A stretch of 64,000 nucleotides of DNA. It comes from a virus. The notes beneath the pieces were generated by a model, which searched no databases, was not told the origin of the DNA, and saw only the letters and a program-made list of their open reading frames with translations. The position numbers were made by a program, and so were the translations under genes. Positions 33,994 through 44,003 of this stretch are shown one piece after another; positions within the stretch are counted from its first letter, which is position 1, and the number at the start of each line of letters is the position of its first letter. Location: positions 1 through 64,000 of IMG/VR virus record IMGVR_UViG_3300021083_000196; one strand, written 5' to 3'.

Positions 33994-34604
33994 CGCTACC
34001 ATTTAATCTCACTCCGGCCTCAATTATCAGCGATGCGTCACTCGTCGCCGGACTACTAACGACGCTGACAAAAACAGATGTTGTTCAAGTCATCGATCAG
34101 CAGACTCTGACTCAAGTGTTCAGCGGTGCCCGCCCTCTTAAAGCTGAGGTCAAAGAATACGCAAAGGTCATGGACTATCCGGTCGAGACGGGTGTCACTC
34201 TTTCCGATCACCGCATTAGTTTGCCGACAGAGATCACGCTGCCCTGTATCATCCCGTCAAGCCAGTATTCAACGGCATATGTGGCGATCAGGAACGCTTG
34301 GCAGTCCGCAAAGCTTTTGTCGGTACAGACCCGCACCGGCACCTATAAGAATATGATCATCGCGGAACTTCCGCATGAAGAAGATGCCGAACTCTACACG
34401 GCAATCACAATCTTCATAAAAATGCGCGAAGTCATTATGGTAGCACCGTCATCAACGGCACCTGCTGGAACGACATCAAACTTCTCACCGGCTAATCCTA
34501 AGAATAGCACGAACGTCAACAGCGGTCTGATCTCGGCGATCAACTTGGCAACATCAGGACTCAGCTACCTTCATGCCGCTACAGTTTTTGGGATTAAAGT
34601 ATAA
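33990..34604 (+). CDS. Baseplate Dit-like protein
   Basis: 204 residues. VVQVIDQQTLTQVFSGARPL, VMDYPVETGVTLSDHRISLP and LHAATVFGIKV resemble the N-terminal domain of Dit-like tail proteins of myoviruses. ATGA overlap with the tape measure gene. Confidence 0.75.
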   Translation: MTLPFNLTPASIISDASLVAGLLTTLTKTDVVQVIDQQTLTQVFSGARPLKAEVKEYAKVMDYPVETGVTLSDHRISLPTEITLPCIIPSSQYSTAYVAIRNAWQSAKLLSVQTRTGTYKNMIIAELPHEEDAELYTAITIFIKMREVIMVAPSSTAPAGTTSNFSPANPKNSTNVNSGLISAINLATSGLSYLHAATVFGIKV

Positions 34605-35152
34605 TGCAGCAAATTCCCTTACAGGCACTCCCGAACCAAAGCTTCACAGTCCAGCTTGATGGAAATCAATGGGACTGGACGATCGAGCTTGTCAATGATG
34701 CTATCGCCGTATCGCTGACTCTCAACGGGAGCGTCGTTATATCAGGTCTGAATATTGTTGGCGGGATGAGAATCATCCCTTCTGAATATGAAGAAGCCGG
34801 TAATTTCGTGTTGGTCACCATGAATCAGCAAGTTCCTGATTACACACAATTCGGGACCGGCCAGCAGCTCATATATCTCAGTGCCACAGAACTGGCGGCC
34901 ATCCGCGTACCGCCGCCGCCGATCATTACTGCCGCCTACTTTGATCCGAATGCCGCGCTGCCACTTCGTATATTCCCTCAAGGATATATTGCGGCATCGA
35001 ACTATCAGACCGAAACATCGGCCAACTATACCGACGAGAGCGGATCGAACAACTATGTCGATGAGACAGCGACTAACCAGTACATAACAGAAACAAATCC
35101 TCTGTATGTCACGGAAGATGGTCTGAGCTATTACTTCACGGAGAATGGCTGA
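34604..35152 (+). CDS. Baseplate protein with YxxE-type repeats
   Basis: 182 residues. N-terminal domain (IPLQALPNQSFTVQLDGNQW) resembles small baseplate proteins of cyanophage-like type; the last 50 residues are short tandem repeats around (S/T)xNYxxE / NQYITETN / YVTEDG / YYFTENG, probably a surface-exposed strand ladder. TAATG overlap with the gene upstream. Confidence 0.68.
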   Translation: MQQIPLQALPNQSFTVQLDGNQWDWTIELVNDAIAVSLTLNGSVVISGLNIVGGMRIIPSEYEEAGNFVLVTMNQQVPDYTQFGTGQQLIYLSATELAAIRVPPPPIITAAYFDPNAALPLRIFPQGYIAASNYQTETSANYTDESGSNNYVDETATNQYITETNPLYVTEDGLSYYFTENG

Positions 35153-36027
35153 TGACCAACGCTTTTGATAGCCTTGGAGGTCTGAGAGTTGTCAAGGTCG
35201 GGATCACGATCAATGGCCAGACATGGAATTTTCAGGACCTAGACTTCAGAATTCAGGGCCAAAGATTTTTTAGCCCGACATCGGCGTTCTGCACGATTAA
35301 AATATCAAACCTGACAAGAGATTTGAGAAACCTCCTTCTGACCACCGCGACTCCGGTCCTTGCCAATTTTAAAAAGCCTGCGTATCTGACAGTCGATGTC
35401 GGCAGGCAGTCATATACACCATTCCGCCTATTCCAAGGAACCTGTTATACAAGCACCGTCACACAGCCGCCTGATATCGGTATCACATTCCGCAGCCTAG
35501 ACAGCAGCGGTTTGGCATCAGCACTGAACCCGACGAGCTTTGGCCCGCTGACAAAACTCAGTGTCCTTGCAAAATTCGTGGCAGAGAATTCTAATCCACC
35601 ACTGAACCTTGACTTCAATGTGACGACCGATATTCAGGTAGCAAATTTTGGATCAACGACGAACACTAACGACCTTCTCTATCAGCTTGCTGAGATAGGC
35701 GGTGTTTCTGTATGCGTCAATAACGGCACGCTGATTGTTCGAGATTCCAGTGGGTATAATAAAGATCGCGGATTTATTTTAAGCCAAGAGACAGGCATGG
35801 TCGGAATGCCACAGGCGACAGAATCGGGCGTCACGGCGCAGATGTTAGTGCAGCCGAATGTACAAATCGGAGATCTGGTTCAGGTTAAGAGTATCGTGAA
35901 TCCATCAGTCAATGGTTCTTATAGAGTGAGCCAGATAGCGTTCGATATCGCTAACCGCGATCAGCCGTTCTTTTATACTTTGACGCTGACCACACTCACA
36001 ACATCCTTACAAGGAGTTGTTCAATGA
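35152..36027 (+). CDS. Baseplate hub protein (gpD/gp44-like)
   Basis: 291 residues. Segments FFSPTSAFCTIKISNLTRDL, FRLFQGTCYTS, LLYQLAEIGGVSVCVNNGTL and MLVQPNVQIGDLVQVKS resemble phage protein D-type hubs that carry the spike. Overlaps the spike gene by 4 nt. Confidence 0.78.
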   Translation: MTNAFDSLGGLRVVKVGITINGQTWNFQDLDFRIQGQRFFSPTSAFCTIKISNLTRDLRNLLLTTATPVLANFKKPAYLTVDVGRQSYTPFRLFQGTCYTSTVTQPPDIGITFRSLDSSGLASALNPTSFGPLTKLSVLAKFVAENSNPPLNLDFNVTTDIQVANFGSTTNTNDLLYQLAEIGGVSVCVNNGTLIVRDSSGYNKDRGFILSQETGMVGMPQATESGVTAQMLVQPNVQIGDLVQVKSIVNPSVNGSYRVSQIAFDIANRDQPFFYTLTLTTLTTSLQGVVQ

Positions 36028-36788
36028 CGGACAGTACAGATAACTTTTTCCCACCTTCAATCAATCCGGCAAGCCGTGGCGATTATTCAGGGATGATCCG
36101 TTTTGTGCTTACAAAATGGTTACAAAAGACTGATGACATGTTGCCCGCCGTTGTCGTTTCTTATAACAGACAGACGAATAGAGCGACTGTTCAGCCGCTG
36201 ATATCGATCGTGGATACTAACAATAACCTCATCCAGCGTGGTGTTATTGCTTCTGTTCCGGTCCTTCAAATAGGTGGCGGCGGCTTCGTTTTATCATGCC
36301 CGCTTAATGCCGGTGATCTGGGATGGATAAAAGCAAGCGACAGAGATATTTCTCTGTTCATTCAATCATTCCAAAATTCTCCGCCGAATACAGCACGCCT
36401 TCACAGCTTCGAAGATGGAATGTTTATTCCCGACACGATGTTTAAAAACGTTGTTATCAATTCAGAAGACGAAGGAAATATCGTTCTTCAAACAACAGAC
36501 GGAACGGTGAGAGTCGCTATCTGGCCAAACAAAGTGAAGGTCACTGCACCGGAAGTTGATATCGTTGCACCGGTCGTAGATATCAAGGCATCAACTTCTA
36601 TCACCTTAGATACACCAATAGTTACGTTCACTGGCAACTTAACACAGAGCGGCGGTTCTGGTGCAACTGCGACATTCAGTGGTAGTATAGTGGCTACGGG
36701 CGAAGTAACTGGTTCCGGCAAGGTTCTTGGGACTCACGTCCATAGTGGAGTACAAACGGGTTCAGGAGATACGGGGCCGCCGGTATGA
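36024..36788 (+). CDS. Baseplate spike (gp138/gpV-like)
   Basis: 254 residues. Gp138-type OB domain (LPAVVVSYNRQTNRATVQPL, GWIKASDRDIS), then a repetitive beta prism (VDIVAPVVDIKASTSITLDT) and the tip LGTHVHSGVQTGSGDTGPPV, whose HxH is the metal-binding apex motif of membrane-puncturing spikes. Confidence 0.88.
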   Translation: MTDSTDNFFPPSINPASRGDYSGMIRFVLTKWLQKTDDMLPAVVVSYNRQTNRATVQPLISIVDTNNNLIQRGVIASVPVLQIGGGGFVLSCPLNAGDLGWIKASDRDISLFIQSFQNSPPNTARLHSFEDGMFIPDTMFKNVVINSEDEGNIVLQTTDGTVRVAIWPNKVKVTAPEVDIVAPVVDIKASTSITLDTPIVTFTGNLTQSGGSGATATFSGSIVATGEVTGSGKVLGTHVHSGVQTGSGDTGPPV

Positions 36789-37147
36789 CGACAACATTCG
36801 CGCTCTCAGAAGATACGCACGATTTATATCTCGATGCCTCGGGTAACATCGCAATATTGACCGGACTTCCCGCTGTTGAGCAGTGCTGTGAAACAGCGAG
36901 CCTTGCACAGCTTGGAGAGATGCTGCTTGAAACTGTACTTGGCATCCCGAACTTTGAATCGATATGGATCGGCTCGCCGAACTATTCTTTGTGGCAGTCA
37001 TATCTGGTCACCAACCTGAGCAATGTCATCGGCGTGAACGAAGTGACATCAGTAACATTCAGCTCTGAACAGGGCATCCTTTCATATACCGCAACGATAG
37101 CCAGCCAGTTCGGTCCGGCTGAAATTCAGGGAGCATTGTCGCAATGA
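36785..37147 (+). CDS. Baseplate wedge protein (gpW/gp25-like)
   Basis: 120 residues. LYLDASGNIAILTGLPAVEQ, then LAQLGEMLLETVLGIPNFES and a C-terminal beta unit: the gp25-like pattern. Lysozyme-fold wedge component that nucleates the sheath. Confidence 0.85.
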   Translation: MTTTFALSEDTHDLYLDASGNIAILTGLPAVEQCCETASLAQLGEMLLETVLGIPNFESIWIGSPNYSLWQSYLVTNLSNVIGVNEVTSVTFSSEQGILSYTATIASQFGPAEIQGALSQ

Positions 37148-38328
37148 GCGATCCATATGAGTATATAAACAGCACTGGAACGATCATTCCAGACACAAGC
37201 GAAATCTTGACCGGCGTAAATGTGGAATATCAGACCGCATTCGGCGCAGATATACAGCTATCTCCTGATACGCCGCAGGGCGTTCTTATCGCTGCGGAGA
37301 CCACAGCGCGTGCCGAAGTCGTTCAAAACAATGCAGCTCTTGCCAATCAGATCAACCCAAATATCGCGGCGGGTGTGTTCCTTGATGCAATTCTTGCATT
37401 GACGGGTATGCAACGAACTCCTGCTACACAGACACAGGTAGCCAATGTTTCATTATCAGGAGTCGCGGGCACCGTTATCCCAGAAGGAACACAGGCACAA
37501 ACGGCTGCCGGTGATATCTTCTATACGTTGTCTCCTGTTACGCTTGCTGCGAACGGGCAGGCGACTGTCAACTTTGCATCTGTGGCATATGGACCAATTC
37601 CGTGTGCGATCGGTGCACTCAGCACTCCAGTCACTAACGTTCTCGGTTGGGAACTTGTAAACAATAGCGTCGCCGGTGTGGTAGGGCAGACTACACAGTC
37701 TGACATCGGTGCACGCGCTCTCCGCAGCAACACGTTGGCCTTTCAGGGCGTGTCGCTTGCGGAGAGTATAACTTCCGCTCTGTACAACGTCGCCGGTGTG
37801 CAGAGCTTGTTCTTCCAAGAGAACATTCAAAGCAGCACACAAAATATAAACGGGATTTCTATGGTCGCTAATTCCATTTATGTTTGCGTGAACGGAGGCG
37901 CGAATACCGATGTCGCATCGGCTTTGCTTGAAAATAAATCATCTGGCTGTGCATGGAACGGGAATACAAGTGTCAGTATTATCGAACCGACAAGTGGACA
38001 AATTTATACCGTTCTGTTCGACCGTCCGACTCCGATAGAAATCGTTATACAAGTTACATCTGCGAATGCTGCCCTATCTGATATCCAGACCGGTGTTGCA
38101 AATTATATTGCGGGTAATGTCGCCAACTATCCAGCATGGTCGGTTGGGGGTGACATCTCAGCTTTCGAAATCGCCGGTGCGCTTCTCTCACAATATCCTT
38201 ACATGATTATCAATCAAGTTCAGATTTCTTATGCGGCCAGCATAGAATTTGGAACCGCAATTTTACCGATCGGCGTCAACCAGATCGCGTTCTCTAATGC
38301 CAGCGATATAACACTGGTGACTCCGTGA
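37144..38328 (+). CDS. Baseplate J-like protein (gp47 family)
   Basis: 394 residues. YQTAFGADIQLSPDTPQGVL, LDAILALTGMQRTPATQTQV, VIPEGTQAQTAAGDIFYTL and NSVAGVVGQTTQSDIGARAL are typical gpJ motifs. Wedge protein linking sheath platform and fibre arms. Confidence 0.9.
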   Translation: MSDPYEYINSTGTIIPDTSEILTGVNVEYQTAFGADIQLSPDTPQGVLIAAETTARAEVVQNNAALANQINPNIAAGVFLDAILALTGMQRTPATQTQVANVSLSGVAGTVIPEGTQAQTAAGDIFYTLSPVTLAANGQATVNFASVAYGPIPCAIGALSTPVTNVLGWELVNNSVAGVVGQTTQSDIGARALRSNTLAFQGVSLAESITSALYNVAGVQSLFFQENIQSSTQNINGISMVANSIYVCVNGGANTDVASALLENKSSGCAWNGNTSVSIIEPTSGQIYTVLFDRPTPIEIVIQVTSANAALSDIQTGVANYIAGNVANYPAWSVGGDISAFEIAGALLSQYPYMIINQVQISYAASIEFGTAILPIGVNQIAFSNASDITLVTP

Positions 38329-38936
38329 CCGTACCTATAATTGAAAATAATACGATACAGCAATTTGATTTCACGGTGAATGTCCTTGAACCGTTGATCT
38401 GGCAATATCAAAATTCTCCGAATATAAAATCTCTACTTCAAAGCAAGCAAAACTGGTACGACACAAATCAAGCCGGATACTGGAATGACTGGTATACCGA
38501 TGTTTTCGACATGCAGACCGCAAATATATTTGGCTTGTCCGTCTGGGCGATCATTCTCGGACAGCCTATCGTTTTCAACAACGTCAATGATCCAAGCCAG
38601 ATTCCTTGGGGTTTCGGGACAAATAATGAAAACTTCACGAATGGCAACTTCGCCGGTGGTGGTGGCAGCACGTATGCGCTTCCGATATCGGCAGCCAGAA
38701 TACTGCTCCAGCTCCGCGCCTTCCAGCTTATAAGCAGCGGTACTGTGCCAGAGACTAATCGCATGTTGGCCTATGTTTTCGCTGACTATGGTCCAGCATG
38801 GCTGCTTGATAACGGCGATATGACACAGACCTACGTATTCAATTTCACACTGACTTCTGATCTGGTTTACATCTTTAACAACATCGACATCTTGCCAAGA
38901 CCGGCGGGTGTCCTCTCAACATACGAGGAGGTCTGA
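38325..38936 (+). CDS. DUF2612-type baseplate protein
   Basis: 203 residues, GTG start overlapping the gpJ stop. VLEPLIWQYQNSPNIKSLLQ, YWNDWYTDVFDMQTANIFGL, SVWAIILGQPI and ILPRPAGV match DUF2612, a gpI-like protein between gpJ and the fibre gene. Confidence 0.85.
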   Translation: MTVPIIENNTIQQFDFTVNVLEPLIWQYQNSPNIKSLLQSKQNWYDTNQAGYWNDWYTDVFDMQTANIFGLSVWAIILGQPIVFNNVNDPSQIPWGFGTNNENFTNGNFAGGGGSTYALPISAARILLQLRAFQLISSGTVPETNRMLAYVFADYGPAWLLDNGDMTQTYVFNFTLTSDLVYIFNNIDILPRPAGVLSTYEEV

Positions 38937-38937
38937 T

Positions 38938-40023
38938 ATGGCCGAACATTATTTCCTTTATCCTTTTGGCATTAACGGGACACTTGCAGCGGTACCGAAC
39001 CCGACACAGGTTAGCGGCACTGTAAGCTATCAGTCCGGTTTCCCGATAGGATATCAGCTATCCAATACGGCACCTGGATATCTATCGATTCCACGTGACC
39101 AGTTTAATCAACTGATGTTCGATGTCACCGGAGCTATTCAGCAAATTCAGCAAACTGGCTTTGCTTCGTTCATCACGGCATCAGCCAACGGCGGCACTGC
39201 GTTCTCTTACGCTCTTGGTGCACAGGTCTGGTCCGGAGGTGTGCCATATCGCTCACTGATCGCCAACAACACTGACACACCGCCGACATCAAACTGGGCG
39301 GTTGTAGGATCGATTCAATCACTTTATTACAACTGGGCCGCAGATACCGGATTCACAAACAACTATGCCATCGCTCCGAACCCGCCGATCACATCTCTTG
39401 CGGCTGGTCAAGTTGTTCAGATGCAGCCCGCGTTCGCCAATACTGGAGCCTGCAGGCTGAACGTGAACGGCACTGGCGCACTACCAATCAAGACGCTTCA
39501 AAATCAGGATCCGGCGGCGGCCATGCTTATTCCTTCTGGTATGCACCAGTTCGAATACAATGCGGTGAATAATACTTGGGTTCTTCAAAATCCAGCACTT
39601 GGCTCGGCTGCCTATCAAGATGCCGGAACAGGGGCGGGAAACATGCTCCAGCTCAACGGCAGTGCACAAATTCCGGCGGTCAGTGGCGCTCTACTGACCA
39701 ATCTTCCGGCGCAATATACTGCCACAAATTCATCGAGCGGTAAGCTGGTATTTGGCCCGATAACTATGCAGTGGGGTAGCCAAGCTGTTACTTCCGGTAA
39801 CTTTGGCGGCAACACTATAGCCTTCGGAACATCGTTCAGCGGCACTCCTTATCACGTCAATGCCATGTTGAACACAGGTTCGCTGTCGTCAACCTATACG
39901 ACGGGTGTAGGTGGTACTCCAAATGTGAGCAGCATCACGAATAATGGGTTCCTCTACCAACCGCCAACCGAGACAACAGCCACAGTTAGAAATGTTCTGT
40001 GGTTCGCTATTGGCCCGACATAA
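38938..40023 (+). CDS. Tail fibre protein
   Basis: 361 residues. The first 250 carry typical fibre segments ([40 protein letters not shown]) and the last 100 a compact beta tip ([20 protein letters not shown]) ending in LWFAIGPT, like gp37/lectin-type tips. GAGGAGG precedes the ATG at 38938. Likely receptor-binding. Confidence 0.82.
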   Translation: MAEHYFLYPFGINGTLAAVPNPTQVSGTVSYQSGFPIGYQLSNTAPGYLSIPRDQFNQLMFDVTGAIQQIQQTGFASFITASANGGTAFSYALGAQVWSGGVPYRSLIANNTDTPPTSNWAVVGSIQSLYYNWAADTGFTNNYAIAPNPPITSLAAGQVVQMQPAFANTGACRLNVNGTGALPIKTLQNQDPAAAMLIPSGMHQFEYNAVNNTWVLQNPALGSAAYQDAGTGAGNMLQLNGSAQIPAVSGALLTNLPAQYTATNSSSGKLVFGPITMQWGSQAVTSGNFGGNTIAFGTSFSGTPYHVNAMLNTGSLSSTYTTGVGGTPNVSSITNNGFLYQPPTETTATVRNVLWFAIGPT

Positions 40024-40034
40024 GGAGAATAAAA

Positions 40035-40217
40035 ATGACAACGACGCTTGATGTAATGAACATACTCGACAAATCTGACCGAACCGTTCTCCGTTGTATA
40101 GAGAACGGAATCTCTATTCCAAGTGCATGGATAACTTATCGTCAAGAGCTGAGAGAAATCATCAGCTCGGGAACCGGAGAACCCCCAGAGGCACCTCCGT
40201 ATCCCGCAGGAACTTAA
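40035..40217 (+). CDS. Small tail-fibre accessory protein
   Basis: 60 residues. [20 protein letters not shown] then a Pro-rich end APPYPAGT, the C-terminal pattern of small phage tail-fibre assembly (XkdW/TAC-like) proteins. AAGGAG upstream. Position after the fibre gene agrees. Confidence 0.65.
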   Translation: MTTTLDVMNILDKSDRTVLRCIENGISIPSAWITYRQELREIISSGTGEPPEAPPYPAGT

Positions 40218-40273
40218 TCAATTAGACAGCCTATCAATATCGTGTAATCTTAAAATATAAAAGGGAGATCGAA

Positions 40274-40762
40274 ATGGACAACAGATTTTTAGAGACAACA
40301 GCAGCACCGAGCATGACATTCAACATCGTCTGTCATGACAAGGACGGCCTGTTCAAGTGGGAAGAAAATATCCACAATACCGTCATGACCGCAGGTAAAA
40401 ATGACCTGTTGAGCAAATATTTCACTGGTTCTGCATATACGGCAGCATGGTTCATGCTTCTGGTGGGTGCTGGAACGATTTCAGCATCCGATACGCTGGC
40501 ATCGCACGCTGGTTGGCTGGAAGTTACGGCCTACACCGGTAACCGACCATCCATTTCATTCGGTTCCGCATCGGCTGGCAGCATCACATCAACGGCTGTT
40601 GTATTTACGATGAATGCGGCGTATACAGTAGCCGGTGCTGGTTGCTGTACAGTAGCGACCGGTACAAGCGGTATCCTTTACGATGCCGCTGATTTTGGTT
40701 CTGCAAGAACGGGGTCTTCCGGTGACACGCTTACAATTACTCCTACTCTGTCTGTTTCTTAA
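40274..40762 (+). CDS. Tail-associated beta protein
   Basis: 162 residues. WEENIHNTVMTAGKNDLLSK YF-type start then Gly/Ser/Thr beta segments. Similar proteins accompany tail spikes. Preceded by AAAGGGAGATCGAA. Confidence 0.6.
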   Translation: MDNRFLETTAAPSMTFNIVCHDKDGLFKWEENIHNTVMTAGKNDLLSKYFTGSAYTAAWFMLLVGAGTISASDTLASHAGWLEVTAYTGNRPSISFGSASAGSITSTAVVFTMNAAYTVAGAGCCTVATGTSGILYDAADFGSARTGSSGDTLTITPTLSVS

Positions 40763-40922
40763 CGGAACAACGACATTCGCTGCTGATGTTCGGGGGAGCA
40801 TCAGCGCGAATGTCGTTTCCATGACAAGTATTGGCCAGTCTGAAAATGGCATCGAGTTAAGCGGTCCTGAACCCCCACTCTATTGCGATCAAACAGCGGA
40901 TACGATTATCTGCTACTACTGA
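40722..40922 (+). CDS. Small secreted protein
   Basis: 66 residues from a GTG that overlaps the upstream gene by 41 nt. MTRLQLLLLCLFLNGTTTFA is a typical signal peptide with cleavage after FA; the mature part is 46 residues with two Cys. Unusual between tail genes. No strong Shine-Dalgarno, so the start is uncertain. Confidence 0.5.
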   Translation: MTRLQLLLLCLFLNGTTTFAADVRGSISANVVSMTSIGQSENGIELSGPEPPLYCDQTADTIICYY

Positions 40923-40930
40923 GGTGAAAA

Positions 40931-42685
40931 ATGGCTACATATCTAGGTACGAGCGCTGTATTTGAAGTAAGGTCGGGCGCGACAGCCGGAAACCTTGGCG
41001 GTGGTGGATTTAACCCTTTAAATGCGAACTTCATTTCAAATTGGACAGCCACTAACGCTAATACAGCATCTCCCGTTCTTTCGTCTGCATCATATTCATT
41101 CGTTGCCGGTGATGTCGGTGCGTGGGTGTACGTCAAATCTGGAACAAACTGGACACCAGGATGGTATCAAATCGCATCAGTGGGCGGTGGTAACGCAACA
41201 CTTAGCGCGGCAATAGGCGCGGCCATTCAAGTTTCAAACAATAGATATCAACTAAGCACAGTTGCTGGCTGCGCTACCGTGGCAAGCCCGACAGCGGGTA
41301 CCGTGGGTATTGATTACAGCCAACAGAACGCCGCGCAATTTACAGCAACAGATTTAACCGGCACGACAACGACCTGTACTTCGGCGACGAATCCTTTTGG
41401 ACCACAACATGCGGGTAACTTCCTTTGCCTCGCAAGCGGCACAGGTGTAACTGCCGGATGGTATGAAATTGTTTCCGTTTCTGGTATCACGGCGACCATT
41501 GACCGCACTGCTGGAACGACATATTCAGCCGTAACCTATTACCTCGGCGGCGCGGTATCGCTTGGCGGATCGACGACCGGTATAACAGATGCTATTTTCT
41601 TTGCTCTTGGTTCAAATGCAACAACATCAGGAAGCAGAACATTTATAAAGGGTCCTGCTACTTATAATATTTCTGGCGCGATAACTACGCTCAACGGAAA
41701 CGCTGCTTGGCCAGCTATGTTTACCGGATATAATTTACAAAGAAGCGATAGCCCATCAATCGCTTCGGGAAATCAACCCACATTAAATATGAGCACTAAT
41801 ATTTTTACCAGCGCGTCGAATGTGTACTTATCGTTTATCACATTGCTTGGTACAGCATCCCCCCTTTGCTCATTAGGATTGTCTAACAATTATAGAAGTT
41901 GCAAAGTTATAAATTCATCATCAACGGCAACAAGAGCAGCTATCAATGATCAAGGCGGGGGAGCTTATCTTATAGGATGCGAGATAGTTTCTTATTTAGG
42001 CACTGCTGTTTTGGGAGCAACGAATGGAGAACCTACTAGTGTATTTGGATGTTATATTCATGATTCTAGCATAGGAGTATCACTCGAATCTTTTAGTACG
42101 GCGATTAATAACCTTTTTGTTAGTTGCACAACAGAGGCAATAAACAACACGCAGGGTGTTGCTATTATAATAGGCAATACTTTCTACGGGACAGAAAATA
42201 AATCTGGGATAGGTATTGTTGTTGCTGGCCCGAATTCAAACTCAATAAATAATATTTTCTATGGGCTTGTGTCCGGCTATGGTGGAACTGCGACAAGCTA
42301 CGGCGGATATTCAGATTATAATTGCTTTTTTAACAATACAAATAATATCGCTGCCGCTTTAACGGGTGCGGTGAGCGGTGCTAACGACACAACTGCAACG
42401 AATCCGGCATTTACGTCTATATCACAAGTAACGGGTACGACTGCAACATCAGCAACTAACGTTCTCACAGATAGTGGTAAAAACTTTACAACTGCTGGTG
42501 TTGTTGCAGGTCGGGACTATCTGCATGTAACATCAGGAACTGGCGCAACAATTGCAATATACGGCATCACAGCCGTTGGCACGACAACGCTAACCACTGA
42601 CAACGCTATAGGAACAAGTTCCGGCGGAAATCTCAATTACTATATTACAATTAATAGAAATCTATTACCTACGGGGCTTATATGA
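40931..42685 (+). CDS. Tail spike with right-handed beta-helix
   Basis: 584 residues. N-terminal and C-terminal parts are Gly/Thr-rich beta modules. Residues about 230-480 are a pectate-lyase-like beta helix with repeated short N-rich turns (SNNYRSCKVINSSSTATRAA, FGCYIHDSSIGVSLES, AINNLFVSC, GNTFYGTENKSGIGIVV, SINNIFYG). This middle part is clearly AT-richer than its flanks. Likely host polysaccharide recognition or depolymerisation; no catalytic residue can be assigned by eye. Confidence 0.82.
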   Translation: MATYLGTSAVFEVRSGATAGNLGGGGFNPLNANFISNWTATNANTASPVLSSASYSFVAGDVGAWVYVKSGTNWTPGWYQIASVGGGNATLSAAIGAAIQVSNNRYQLSTVAGCATVASPTAGTVGIDYSQQNAAQFTATDLTGTTTTCTSATNPFGPQHAGNFLCLASGTGVTAGWYEIVSVSGITATIDRTAGTTYSAVTYYLGGAVSLGGSTTGITDAIFFALGSNATTSGSRTFIKGPATYNISGAITTLNGNAAWPAMFTGYNLQRSDSPSIASGNQPTLNMSTNIFTSASNVYLSFITLLGTASPLCSLGLSNNYRSCKVINSSSTATRAAINDQGGGAYLIGCEIVSYLGTAVLGATNGEPTSVFGCYIHDSSIGVSLESFSTAINNLFVSCTTEAINNTQGVAIIIGNTFYGTENKSGIGIVVAGPNSNSINNIFYGLVSGYGGTATSYGGYSDYNCFFNNTNNIAAALTGAVSGANDTTATNPAFTSISQVTGTTATSATNVLTDSGKNFTTAGVVAGRDYLHVTSGTGATIAIYGITAVGTTTLTTDNAIGTSSGGNLNYYITINRNLLPTGLI

Positions 42686-43746
42686 GTTTAGGTTGGCTTG
42701 GTCCATTTCCTGCTGGTTTAACTACGGGTTTTCAAAGCATCGGTGCGGCATCGAGAAATGCTAATCGTGGCTATGGCGCTCCACAATCATTTCCTGCGGG
42801 TCTAACACAAAGCTATATAAATATCGGTGCTGTTCAGAAAAATCCGAACAATGCATGGGTTGACACATTTTCTGACAGCGTTACAGCTTCTGATTCTCTC
42901 ACGAGTAGTGCTGGATATACTAACACCTTCTCGGACAGCGTAACTGCCAATGATACACAGGCTGCTGTAGTAAACTACCATCAAACCTTCTTGGACAGCG
43001 TAACCGCTGCCGACTCCGTCACCGCATCTCTAGCGGCGGTTCCCACGTTCTCAGATGCTGTGACCGCCTTGGATACCTTCGGGGCTGCGATGGCGACATC
43101 GGCGACGTTCTCCGAATCCGTAACGCTCTCCGATTCATTCGTCGGCGGTATCGGCTATACCTTTACGTTCTCGGACACCGTGACAGCTTCCGATACCATG
43201 AACGGAAAAATGGGGGTTACTGCAACGATCGCCGACGGCATCTCCGTATCCGACTCCGTAATCGGCGGTATCGGGTATATGGACTTCTTCAGCGATAATG
43301 TTACCGCCTCGGATTCATTCTCGGCCACGGTATCCCCGTCCCCAAACATCATTCTCTCCGGCACCCTTGACTTCGGATACTCATATCGCATCCGCCACCA
43401 GATATCGACCTTCCTGAACTTCTCGATCTTCAATACTGATGACAACTTTATCAAGATCAACTTGACCAACATCGTGACATCGCAGCCGATCTCTATCGTA
43501 TCCGGTGTTCTCTCGATATATGCGCCAAACTCGATATCATCATCCGCGCCTGTCCTTTCACCGGCTGTCGTCCCCTTGAGCAGCGGATTCCAGTTCACGA
43601 TCCCCCATACTGATGCGATTAACCTCGTGCCAGGGCTTTACTCATGGATAGCCATTGTGACGACCATAGATGGAACCATCCATACTGTCACCTGTGGTGA
43701 CATCAATCTTTCGACCGGTATAATCAAGGTAATGGAGAGACCGTAA
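42682..43746 (+). CDS. Repeat-bearing virion adhesin-like protein
   Basis: 354 residues. After a 60-residue head there are eight tandem units of about 21-23 residues with the core F-S-(D/E)-S-V-T-(A/L)-x-D (encoded at about 42855-43325), then a 130-residue beta domain. The head repeats (FPAGLTTGFQSIGA / FPAGLTQSYINIGA) match each other. Probably an elongated fibre or shaft. ATGA overlap with the spike gene. Confidence 0.75.
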   Translation: MSLGWLGPFPAGLTTGFQSIGAASRNANRGYGAPQSFPAGLTQSYINIGAVQKNPNNAWVDTFSDSVTASDSLTSSAGYTNTFSDSVTANDTQAAVVNYHQTFLDSVTAADSVTASLAAVPTFSDAVTALDTFGAAMATSATFSESVTLSDSFVGGIGYTFTFSDTVTASDTMNGKMGVTATIADGISVSDSVIGGIGYMDFFSDNVTASDSFSATVSPSPNIILSGTLDFGYSYRIRHQISTFLNFSIFNTDDNFIKINLTNIVTSQPISIVSGVLSIYAPNSISSSAPVLSPAVVPLSSGFQFTIPHTDAINLVPGLYSWIAIVTTIDGTIHTVTCGDINLSTGIIKVMERP

Positions 43747-44003
43747 TGGATGCAGGGGCTATTATTGACGCTATTGGACTTATCGCACTCCCAATTTTCG
43801 GCGGAATACTTTTCTTCTATTGGGACCAGATATCGAATCTGCATGAAAAATGTTCAGGGCTTGAGGAGAAACTTAACAGCTTAAAGTTGCATGTCGCCGA
43901 AGAATATTTGAACCGCGACGACTTTAAGGACTCGATCAAAGAAATAAAAGATACTATCTTAGCAATGAATAGCAAGCTTGACCGCTTAGTGGAGAAACAA
44001 TAA
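43746..44003 (+). CDS. Membrane-anchored coiled-coil protein
   Basis: 85 residues: a hydrophobic helix (AIGLIALPIFGGILFFYW) followed by an amphipathic coiled coil (GLEEKLNSLKLHVAEE). Could be a holin-like or a lysis accessory protein, given the next gene. TAATG overlaps on both ends. Confidence 0.6.
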   Translation: MDAGAIIDAIGLIALPIFGGILFFYWDQISNLHEKCSGLEEKLNSLKLHVAEEYLNRDDFKDSIKEIKDTILAMNSKLDRLVEKQ

